The notes under the pieces: model-generated
What the model saw: the letters and a program-made list of their open reading frames with translations, nothing else
Told to the model about the DNA's origin: nothing
Databases searched by the model: none
In this document: piece by piece, positions 1-5,609 of the stretch
How positions within the stretch are numbered: position 1 is the first letter of the stretch
Layout: each line of letters begins with the position of its first letter
Program-made: the position numbers and the translations under genes
Source: Methylorubrum extorquens
GTDB taxonomy: Bacteria; Pseudomonadota; Alphaproteobacteria; Rhizobiales; Beijerinckiaceae
NCBI GenBank assembly: GCA_019695455.1
Contig: JAEUAC010000053.1
Span: forward strand, 1-15,366
Reading direction: 5' to 3'
Length of the DNA: 15,366 nucleotides

Positions 1-1631
1 CCCGTTCCCTGGCCGAGCGGCTTGGTCGTGAAGAACGGGTCGAAGGCCTTCGCGATGACGTCGGGCGTCATGCCGGTCCCCGTGTCGGAGACGCAGAGCG
101 CGACGTACTGGCCCGGTTCGAGATCGCGTTCGCCCGCCGCGCGGCGGTCGAAATGCTGGTTGCCGGTCTCGATCGTCAGCGTGCCGCCGTCCGGCATCGC
201 GTCCCGGGCGTTGATGCACAGGTTCAGGAGCGCGTTCTCGAGCTGGGGCGGATCGACCAGGGCCGGCCACAGGCCGCCGGCCGCCACGACCTCGACCGCG
301 ATCCCCGGGCCCATCGTGCGGTCGACGAGCTCCTCCATGCCGGCGACGAGGCGGTTCACGTCGGTCGGACGGGGATCCAGCGTCTGCCGGCGGGAGAAGG
401 CGAGCAGACGATGCGTCAGCGCGGCCGCGCGCTTCGACGCGCCCTGGGCGGCCGCCATGTAGCGCTCGATCTCCGCGTAGCGGCCCTGGCTCAGGCGGGC
501 CTGCATGAGTTCCAGCGATCCCGAGATGCCGGCCAGCAGGTTGTTGAAGTCGTGCGCGAGCCCGCCGGTCAGCTGCCCCACGGCCTCCATCTTCTGCGCC
601 TGCCGGAGCGCCGCCTCGGCCTGCATCAGCTCGGCCGTCCGCTCGGCGATGCGATGTTCCAGCGTCTCGTTCAGGGTCCGCAGGGCGGCGGAGGCGCGGT
701 CCCGCTCCGCCTCGATGGCGCGCCGCCCCTCCACGTCGATCAGCACGCCCGGGAAGCGCAGGGGCGTGCCGTCCGGGCCGTGGTCCACCCGGCCGTTGGC
801 CTCGAGCCAGTAGAAGCGACCGTCCGCCCGGCGCGTGCGGTACTGGTGGGCATACGGCCCGCCGAGCCGGATGGCCTCGCCGATCGCGCTCGCCAGCCCC
901 GCCTGGTCGTCGGGATGGACGGTCGCCACGATCTGGGCGAGCGGGATGCCGTCGCGACCGAGCGAGGGATCCAGGCCGAACGAGCGGGCGAACGCCTCGT
1001 CGATGGTGAACCGGTCGGTCGGCAGGTCCCAATGCCAGGTGCCGATGATCGCGCCCGCCGCCAGGGCGAGCTGGACGCGTTCGACGTTCTCCCGGGCGAC
1101 CGCCTCGCTGAGGCGCATCCGCTCCTCCGCGGCGCGGCGCTCCGTCGTGTCGTTGAAGACGATCGCGATCTGGCGATCGGCCGGATCGCCCACCGGGACG
1201 GCCCGGACCTCGAACCAGCGCTCGAAGTCCTTGGCGTAGCTCTCGAAGGTCGCCGGCTCCCGCGTCCTGGCGACGCGCCCGTAGGTCTCGAACCAGAACC
1301 TCTCGAGGTTCGGCGCGAAGTCCGAGACCCAGGCGCCCCGCAGGTTGACGCCCGCCTGCCTCTCGAAGGCCGGATTGGCCTCGAGGAAGCGATAATCCAC
1401 CGGCCGGTCGTCGTCGTCGAACTTGACCTGGACGATGGCGAAGGCCGCCTCGATCGTCTCGAGGGTCGTCCTGAACCGCTCCTGGCTGGCCGCGAGGTCG
1501 TCGAGCGCCCGCGACTGCGCGGCCGCCTCACGGGCGGCCCCGTCGACGGCGTCCCGCAGGCGCCGGACCTCCTCCACCAGGTCCTCACGCGACAGCGACA
1601 TCGGGTCCGCGCTCGTCACACCGTTCTCCAT
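1..1631 (-). CDS. PAS-PAS sensor histidine kinase, 3' end missing at window edge
   Basis: This is a sensor histidine kinase read on the minus strand; it autophosphorylates a histidine and presumably passes the phosphate to a response regulator. I see 543 residues before the left edge cuts it inside the ATPase domain. In order: a short N-terminal helical stretch, a PAS-like domain at about 55-165 ending in an FNDTTERR linker, a second PAS domain at about 185-300 (GTWHWDLPTDRF near residue 200), a coiled linker at about 305-345, then a HisKA domain with phospho-acceptor His360 in GLAHDFNNLL. The ATPase domain shows an N box (LENALLNLCINARDAMPDGG), a G1 box DTGTGM near 516 and an F box DPFFTTKP. 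There is no membrane segment, so it is probably cytosolic. Kinases of this HDFNN type often carry a C-terminal receiver domain, which would lie outside the window. The start at 1631 has a GAGG close upstream; an in-frame ATG at 1601 is the alternative. It is divergent from the catalase-like gene. Confidence 0.9.
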   Translation of the reverse strand, partial: MENGVTSADPMSLSREDLVEEVRRLRDAVDGAAREAAAQSRALDDLAASQERFRTTLETIEAAFAIVQVKFDDDDRPVDYRFLEANPAFERQAGVNLRGAWVSDFAPNLERFWFETYGRVARTREPATFESYAKDFERWFEVRAVPVGDPADRQIAIVFNDTTERRAAEERMRLSEAVARENVERVQLALAAGAIIGTWHWDLPTDRFTIDEAFARSFGLDPSLGRDGIPLAQIVATVHPDDQAGLASAIGEAIRLGGPYAHQYRTRRADGRFYWLEANGRVDHGPDGTPLRFPGVLIDVEGRRAIEAERDRASAALRTLNETLEHRIAERTAELMQAEAALRQAQKMEAVGQLTGGLAHDFNNLLAGISGSLELMQARLSQGRYAEIERYMAAAQGASKRAAALTHRLLAFSRRQTLDPRPTDVNRLVAGMEELVDRTMGPGIAVEVVAAGGLWPALVDPPQLENALLNLCINARDAMPDGGTLTIETGNQHFDRRAAGERDLEPGQYVALCVSDTGTGMTPDVIAKAFDPFFTTKPLGQGT

Positions 1632-1658
1632 GCGCCTCGCCGCCGCGGCCGCCCGCAC

Positions 1659-1730
1659 CCGTCGATGCCTGCCCGGGCAGGTCCACGGCGCCGTCCATCG
1701 ACGGCGCGGGGCCGTCCATCGACGGCGCGG
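1659..1730. repeat. Tandem dyad repeats in a divergent intergenic region
   Basis: A 20-bp sequence (GCCGTCCATCGACGGCGCGG) occurs exactly twice, at 1690-1709 and 1711-1730, with a 21-bp period. Each copy is centred on a dyad: arms GCGCCGTC and GACGGCGC around CATC in the first (1688-1707), and a 6-bp arm version in the second. The core CATCGACGG also occurs once in inverted orientation at 1659-1667. A perfect 14-bp palindrome, CCTGCCCGGGCAGG, lies beside them at 1668-1681. The block sits between the kinase start and the catalase-like start. The spacing of two helical turns suits cooperative binding by a dimeric regulator. That role is inference; which regulator is not visible. Confidence 0.55.
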
Positions 1731-1915
1731 CGCCGGATGTCCACCGCCCGTCCCCGATCCCGCTCCGCGCGACGTCCGTGCCGGAGCCGAACGCTGCGCG
1801 GGCAAGACCCGGCCTCCTCCGTCGGTCCCGCCGGTCGAGGCGCTCTCGCGACCGCCGCCGGAACGGGTCGGGCCGCATGCGGGTTCGGCCTCGGACACCA
1901 GCCGAGCCGAGCCTC

Positions 1916-3001
1916 ATGAGTCCTGCCGACCCCATCCGCTACCGCCCCGATCTCGAGGACGTGACGCCCGACGAGGACCGGACGATCGCGCAGCTGAACG
2001 AGACCTTCGACACCATCCTCCAGACCGTGGCGACCGGGTCCGGCCACGCCGTGCGGTCGGTGCACGCCAAGGCGCACGGCATCCTGGAGGGCACGTTGAC
2101 GGTCGAGGCCGGGCTGCCGCCCGAACTCGCGCAGGGGCTGTTCGCCACGCCCGGCGAGCACCGCGTCTACATGCGCCTGTCGACCAATGCCGGCGACATC
2201 CTCCCCGATGCCGTGTCCCTGCCGCGCGGGCTCGCCGTGAAGGTCCTGGACGTGCCCGGCCCGCGCCTGCCGGGCGCGGAGGGCGCGACGCAGGATTTCG
2301 TGATGGTGAACGGCACGGTCTTCCAGGCGCCGAACGCGGAGAAATTCCTCGGCAGCCTCAAGCTGCTGGCGAAGACCACGGACCGGATCGAGGGCGTGAA
2401 GGTCGCCGCCTCCAAGGTCCTGCGCGGCGTCAACAAGGCCCTGACGGCCGTGGGCGTGGAGAGCGCCACGCTGGCCGCGCTCGGCGGGGCGCCGAACGTG
2501 AACCCGCTGGGCGAGACGTATTACAGCGTGACGCCGTTCCGCTACGGCGACTACGTGGCGAAGTTCTCGATCGCTCCGGTCTCGACCGCCCTCGCGAGCC
2601 TGACGGGCGAGGAGATCGACGCGTCGGACCGGCCCGACGCGATCCGCGAGACCGTGCAGGCCGAGATGCGGTCGATCGACGCCGAATGGGAGTTCCGCGT
2701 CCAGCTCTGCCGCGATCTCGAGCGCCAGCCCGTGGAGGATCCGACCGTCGAATGGAAGGAGGAGGAGGCGCCCTTCGTGAAGGTCGCGACCATCCGGGCA
2801 CGGCCGCAGGACAGCTGGGCTCCGGATCGCGTCGACGCCGTCGACGAGCACATGCGGTTCAGCGTCTGGACCGGCCTCGACGCCCATCGGCCGCTCGGCA
2901 ACATCAACCGCGCCCGCAACGCGACCTACCGGCACTCGGCCGAGTTCCGCCAGCGCGTCAACGGCTGCCCGATCCACGAACCCGGGGCGGCCTCCCGCTG
3001 A
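1916..3001 (+). CDS. Catalase-family heme protein (short, y4iL/SrpA-like)
   Basis: The product is a 361-residue member of the catalase superfamily, in the short class that keeps the heme-binding barrel but lacks the extra domains of classical catalases (about 480-750 residues). These proteins are thought to act as heme-dependent peroxidases or catalases; the substrate of this one is not evident. Expected heme-site elements are visible: a distal His50 in RSVHAKAHG, an asparagine equivalent at Asn132 in DFVMVNGTVF, the STNAGD motif at about 89-94, and a candidate proximal ligand Tyr338 in an R-x-x-x-Y motif (RNATY) near the C-terminus, within FSVWTGLDAHRPLGNINRAR. There is no signal peptide, so it is presumably cytosolic. 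I chose the ATG at 1916 because similarity begins at MSPADPIRYRPD. The same frame is open from an ATG at 1778, but that extension is arginine-rich and unlike the family. The ribosome site is weak. It is divergent from the kinase and convergent with ohrR. Confidence 0.86.
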   Translation: MSPADPIRYRPDLEDVTPDEDRTIAQLNETFDTILQTVATGSGHAVRSVHAKAHGILEGTLTVEAGLPPELAQGLFATPGEHRVYMRLSTNAGDILPDAVSLPRGLAVKVLDVPGPRLPGAEGATQDFVMVNGTVFQAPNAEKFLGSLKLLAKTTDRIEGVKVAASKVLRGVNKALTAVGVESATLAALGGAPNVNPLGETYYSVTPFRYGDYVAKFSIAPVSTALASLTGEEIDASDRPDAIRETVQAEMRSIDAEWEFRVQLCRDLERQPVEDPTVEWKEEEAPFVKVATIRARPQDSWAPDRVDAVDEHMRFSVWTGLDAHRPLGNINRARNATYRHSAEFRQRVNGCPIHEPGAASR

Positions 3002-3012
3002 GGCGCCCGCCT

Positions 3013-3029
3013 TCGCCGAGGCTCGGCGA
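3013..3029. terminator. Possible bidirectional hairpin terminator between catalase-like gene and ohrR
   Basis: The arms TCGCCGAG (3013-3020) and CTCGGCGA (3022-3029) form a short, tight GC-rich hairpin. It lies in the 51-nt gap between two converging stop codons. There is no T-run on either side, so intrinsic termination is only plausible. Confidence 0.4.
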
Positions 3030-3052
3030 CGTGGGCGCGGGCGCGGTGGGCC

Positions 3053-3520
3053 CTAGCGGGGCGGCGTCATGGCGGCGGCCGCGTCCAGATTGTCCCGAAG
3101 CGAGCGGATGCGCTCCATGAGCTGCGCGAGGTCCCCCTCGTCGAGGCCGACCGTCTCGCGGACGCAGCCGACCACCTCGGCCACGCTCTCCCGCAGCCGT
3201 CGCCCCTCCGCCGTGAGACGGACCACCACGCGCCGCTCGTCGGCGGCGGACCGGGTGCGCGTCACGAAGCCGAGCCCTTCGAGCCGCTTGAGGAGCGGCG
3301 TCAGCGTGTTGCTGTCCTGGCGCAGCCGATCGCCGATCTGGCCGACGCTCAGCGCGTCGTCCGTCCAGAGGGTCAGCATGACCAGGTATTGCGGATAGGT
3401 CAGCCCGAGCCGCTCCAGCGGCTTGCGGTAGACGCGGTTGAAGGCCGCTCCCGTCGAATGGACGAGGAAGCAGAGCAGGTCGTCGACCCGCGACGGGGAC
3501 GCATCGGAGCGGCTATCCAT
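3053..3520 (-). CDS. ohrR: OhrR, organic-peroxide-sensing MarR-family repressor
   Basis: This is a 155-residue winged-helix repressor of the MarR family that in studied species releases the ohr promoter when organic hydroperoxide oxidises its sensing cysteine. The diagnostic N-terminus is present: Cys17 in DDLLCFLVHS, followed by Tyr31 and Tyr42 in LGLTYPQYLVMLTLW at the spacing seen around the reactive cysteine of characterised OhrR proteins. The DNA-binding region covers about 55-105 (VGQIGDRLRQDSNTLTPLLKRLE, then the DERR wing). A second cysteine, Cys119, lies where two-cysteine OhrR proteins carry their disulfide partner, so this is probably a 2-Cys sensor (inference). The start is the ATG at 3520; the open frame continues upstream but family similarity begins here. 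There is no ribosome site before it, and its promoter would place the transcript start at about the ATG itself. It is divergent from ohr, the classical arrangement. Confidence 0.93.
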   Translation of the reverse strand: MDSRSDASPSRVDDLLCFLVHSTGAAFNRVYRKPLERLGLTYPQYLVMLTLWTDDALSVGQIGDRLRQDSNTLTPLLKRLEGLGFVTRTRSAADERRVVVRLTAEGRRLRESVAEVVGCVRETVGLDEGDLAQLMERIRSLRDNLDAAAAMTPPR

Positions 3521-3526
3521 CGCGGT

Positions 3527-3555
3527 CGTATAAATCGTACACGATAGGATCGCAA
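3527..3555 (-). promoter_or_regulatory. ohrR promoter with operator-like dyad in the spacer
   Basis: Reading the minus strand, a -35 element TTGCGA (3550-3555) and a -10 element TATACG (3527-3532) are separated by exactly 17 nt. The spacer contains the near-perfect dyad ATCGT-AC-ACGAT (plus-strand 3534-3545). A repressor bound there would occlude RNA polymerase, consistent with OhrR autorepression. The site resembles known OhrR operators only in being an AT-rich short dyad; it is not a match to the TACAATT-type consensus. The -10 ends 6 nt before the ohrR ATG. Confidence 0.6.
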
Positions 3556-3559
3556 GCGC

Positions 3560-3588
3560 TTGACCCCCGGTCGGACCGGTCCTAGACG
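3560..3588 (+). promoter_or_regulatory. ohr promoter with inverted repeat in the spacer
   Basis: The plus strand has TTGACC (3560-3565) and TAGACG (3583-3588) with a 17-nt spacer, a good sigma70-type layout for ohr. The spacer carries CCGGTC-G-GACCGG (3567-3579), a perfect 6-bp-arm inverted repeat that could be a second regulator site. The ohr start codon follows 56 nt after the -10. Confidence 0.5.
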
Positions 3589-3643
3589 GCTCGGCCATCG
3601 GACCGGCCGGGCCACGGCACGGTCCCGGCCAGGAGGGCGCAAC

Positions 3644-4075
3644 ATGAGTGTGGACGCGAAGTACAAGACCAAGGCGACCGCGAGCGGCGGCGGCCGGGAC
3701 GGCAAGACGACCCTCGCCGACGGCACGATGGCCCTCGACCTGACGGTGCCCAAGGAGCTCGGCGGTCCGGGCGGCGACGGCGCCAACCCGGAGAAGCTGT
3801 TCGCGCTCGGCTATTCCGCCTGCTTCCTCGGCGCCATGCGGGTGGCCTCGGGCCAGACCAAAATCCAGGTCCCGCAGGGCACCACGGTCACGGCCGAGAT
3901 CGGCATCGGCCCGCGCTCGGAAGGCGGCTTCGGCATCACGGCCGCGCTCGACGTGTACCTGCCGGGCCTCCCGGAGCAGGACGCGAAGACGCTGGTCGAG
4001 ACGACGCACGGCATCTGCCCGTACTCGAACGCCATCAAGGCGAGCGTCGACGTGACGACGACCACCCGCGCCTGA
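3644..4075 (+). CDS. ohr: Ohr, organic hydroperoxide resistance peroxidase
   Basis: Ohr is a small dimeric thiol peroxidase of the OsmC/Ohr family that reduces organic and fatty-acid hydroperoxides in the cytosol, usually recharged by lipoylated proteins. The 143-residue length is standard. The two catalytic cysteines are present: Cys60 in GYSACFLGAM and Cys125 in HGICPYSNA. Arg18 and Glu50, in positions that match the conserved active-site Arg and Glu, complete the set. The N-terminus KYKTKATASGGGRDGK is typical of the family. The start at 3644 is fixed by a strong AGGAGG at 3631-3636; an in-frame ATG at 3560 lies inside the promoter and is rejected. It is divergent from ohrR, and the peroxiredoxin gene follows 58 nt downstream, probably co-transcribed. 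Confidence 0.95.
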   Translation: MSVDAKYKTKATASGGGRDGKTTLADGTMALDLTVPKELGGPGGDGANPEKLFALGYSACFLGAMRVASGQTKIQVPQGTTVTAEIGIGPRSEGGFGITAALDVYLPGLPEQDAKTLVETTHGICPYSNAIKASVDVTTTTRA

Positions 4076-4133
4076 CGCGACCGGGGGCGGGCGGACCGAC
4101 GCCGCCCGCCATCCCGCCGCCGGAGACGAGACC

Positions 4134-4688
4134 ATGAGGCCGCAGACGGTTCCCGACGTGACCTTCCACACCCGCGTGCGGAACGACGCGCTCGGCGGTC
4201 CCAACCCCTACGAATGGAAGGACGTGACCACGGCCGACCTGTTCGCCGGCAAGGACGCCGTCCTGTTCGCCGTGCCGGGCGCCTTCACGCCCGCCTGTTC
4301 GGAGAGCCACCTGCCGGCCTTCGAGGCCCGCTACGACGAGTTCCGCGCCCTCGGCATCGACGCGGTCTACTGCCTCGCGGTCAACGACGCCTTCGTGCTG
4401 TTCCAGTGGGCCCGGTCGCGGAGCATCGAGCGCGTCGTCATGCTGCCGGACGGCAACGGCGAGTTCACGCGCCTCATGGGCATGCTGGTGCGCCGCGAGG
4501 CGCAGGGCATGGGCCTGCGGAGCTGGCGCTACGCCATGCACGTCACGGACGGGCGCATCCGCAGGATCTTCGCGGAGCCGGGCTTCCGCGACGATCCGCC
4601 GGGCGTCGGCCTGACGGTCTCGGATGCCGGGACGATGCTGGACTACCTGGCGGACGCGCGGCGCGGCGCCGACCGGACCGCTCCCTGA
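4134..4688 (+). CDS. Prx5-type peroxiredoxin
   Basis: This is a peroxiredoxin of the Prx5 (AhpE-unrelated, yeast Ahp1/human PRDX5-like) class, which reduces hydrogen peroxide and alkyl hydroperoxides through a peroxidatic cysteine. The active site is clear: PGAFTPACSESHLP with Thr52 and peroxidatic Cys55. The fold continues through DAVYCLAVNDAFVLFQWAR and MLPDGNGEFTRLMGM, typical of the class. Cys80 is the only other cysteine I see in the protein; whether it resolves Cys55 is unknown, and reduction by glutathione/glutaredoxin is possible. At 184 residues it is slightly longer than the usual 160 or so because of a C-terminal tail ending in ADRTAP. A GGAG at 4122-4125 supports the ATG at 4134. 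Placement directly after ohr suggests shared OhrR control. Confidence 0.92.
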   Translation: MRPQTVPDVTFHTRVRNDALGGPNPYEWKDVTTADLFAGKDAVLFAVPGAFTPACSESHLPAFEARYDEFRALGIDAVYCLAVNDAFVLFQWARSRSIERVVMLPDGNGEFTRLMGMLVRREAQGMGLRSWRYAMHVTDGRIRRIFAEPGFRDDPPGVGLTVSDAGTMLDYLADARRGADRTAP

Positions 4689-4775
4689 GCCGAGGCTCGC
4701 GGCGACCGCCTGGTCGTCCGATCCGGGCGTGGCGATCGTGGCCTCGGCGCGAAGGGCGCGCGGCGTGGTCCTGCG

Positions 4776-4852
4776 TGGTACCGCCACCCCGGCTCGAACG
4801 GGGGACCTCTAGATCCACAATCTAGCGCTCTAACCAACTGAGCTATGGCGGC
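4776..4852 (-). tRNA. tRNA-His (anticodon GUG)
   Basis: The minus strand folds as a complete 77-nt tRNA with encoded CCA. The acceptor stem GCCGCCA pairs with TGGCGGT, giving a G1-U72 wobble. The D arm reads AGCTCAGTTGGTTAGAGC. The anticodon stem CTAGA/TCTAG closes the loop TTGTGGA with anticodon GTG (plus-strand 4816-4818). The T arm holds GTTCGAGCC. The discriminator is A73, so the usual tRNA-His feature of G-1 opposite C73 is absent. This is the form known from a large alphaproteobacterial clade, where histidyl-tRNA synthetase has adapted to it. Confidence 0.97.
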
Positions 4853-4874
4853 CCGGCATGCCGAAGGCGTGCGC

Positions 4875-4903
4875 CATGTAGCGCCGTACCCGCCCGATGA
4901 CAA
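4875..4903 (-). promoter_or_regulatory. Promoter of the tRNA-His gene
   Basis: On the minus strand a -35 TTGTCA (4898-4903) and a -10 TACATG (4875-4880) are separated by 17 nt. The mature tRNA 5' end lies 22 nt beyond the -10, a sensible distance for a short 5' leader removed by RNase P. Confidence 0.55.
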
Positions 4904-4987
4904 GGCGGCCCGCGGCCTCCCGGACGGCCCGCCGCGGGCGGCGGCGGGCCGGCTCGCGGCGTCGCGACGCCTTGCGGCGGCGGGCGG

Positions 4988-5006
4988 GCCGGTCTAGCCG
5001 ACCGGC
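4988..5006 (+). other. Hairpin directly before the sco ribosome site
   Basis: The arms GCCGGTC (4988-4994) and GACCGGC (5000-5006) enclose a 5-nt loop, and the GAGG ribosome site of sco (5007-5010) begins at the next base. In mRNA this could affect ribosome access. The stretch 4904-4987 upstream is dense GC palindromic sequence with no gene that I can support. Confidence 0.35.
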
Positions 5007-5015
5007 GAGGATCCC

Positions 5016-5609
5016 ATGTCGCCACGCGTCCGCCGTCTCGCCCTCCCCGTCGTCGCCCTCGCGATCGGCCTCGCGGCCCTCGCGACGGCGGTCTGGATCT
5101 CGTTCGCGCCCCGGCCGGGAGGCGGATCCGCCATCTCGGTCGGCGGGCCGTTCGCGCTTCTCGGCCCGGACGGCCGCACGGTCACGGAGAAGGACTTCGC
5201 GGGAACGCCCTTCCTCGTCTTCTTCGGCTTCACGCATTGCCCGGACGTGTGCCCGACCAAGCTGTTCGAGATCTCCGAGATCTTCCGGGCCATGGGCGAC
5301 AAGGGCCGGGGCGTGCGGGCGCTGTTCGTCACGGTGGATCCCGAGCGGGACACGCCGGACGTCATGAAGACCTACGGCCAGAGCTTCGATTCCCGCATCC
5401 TCGGGCTCACGGGCGACCGGGCGGCGATCGACCGGATCGTGCGCGACTACCGCGCCTATGCGCGCCGGGTGCCCACCAAGGACGGCGACTACACGATGGA
5501 GCACACGGCGCTCGTCTACCTGATGGGCAAGGACGGCCGCTTCGTCGGCGCCTTCAACGTGGAGCGTCCTCCGGCGGAGGCGGCCCAGGACCTCCTGCGC
5601 CGCCTGTGA
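5016..5609 (+). CDS. SCO1/SenC family copper chaperone
   Basis: The 197-residue product is a membrane-anchored thioredoxin-fold protein of the SCO1/SenC/PrrC family. Such proteins deliver copper to the CuA centre of cytochrome c oxidase, or act as thiol-disulfide reductants in its assembly, on the periplasmic side. A single N-terminal membrane helix spans about residues 8-30 (LALPVVALAIGLAALATAVW). The copper ligands are visible: Cys75 and Cys79 in CPDVCP and His163 in MEHTALVYLM. VTVDPERDTP and the closing FNVERPP segment are also typical. The start has a GAGG five bases upstream of the ATG. No cytochrome oxidase genes are in the window, so it is a stand-alone copy here. Its last 56 nt overlap the end of the convergent glycosyltransferase gene. 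Confidence 0.94.
   Translation: MSPRVRRLALPVVALAIGLAALATAVWISFAPRPGGGSAISVGGPFALLGPDGRTVTEKDFAGTPFLVFFGFTHCPDVCPTKLFEISEIFRAMGDKGRGVRALFVTVDPERDTPDVMKTYGQSFDSRILGLTGDRAAIDRIVRDYRAYARRVPTKDGDYTMEHTALVYLMGKDGRFVGAFNVERPPAEAAQDLLRRL

Noticed and set aside
1778..1915. N-terminal extension of the catalase-like protein from ATG 1778
   Set aside because: The extra 46 residues are almost all Arg/Pro/Ser and do not match the family, whose similarity begins at MSPADP.
153..1919. 588-codon plus-strand frame opposite the histidine kinase
   Set aside because: It is arginine-, alanine- and proline-rich with no recognisable domain. The minus strand carries an unmistakable PAS-HisKA-ATPase protein, so this is a GC-rich antisense shadow.
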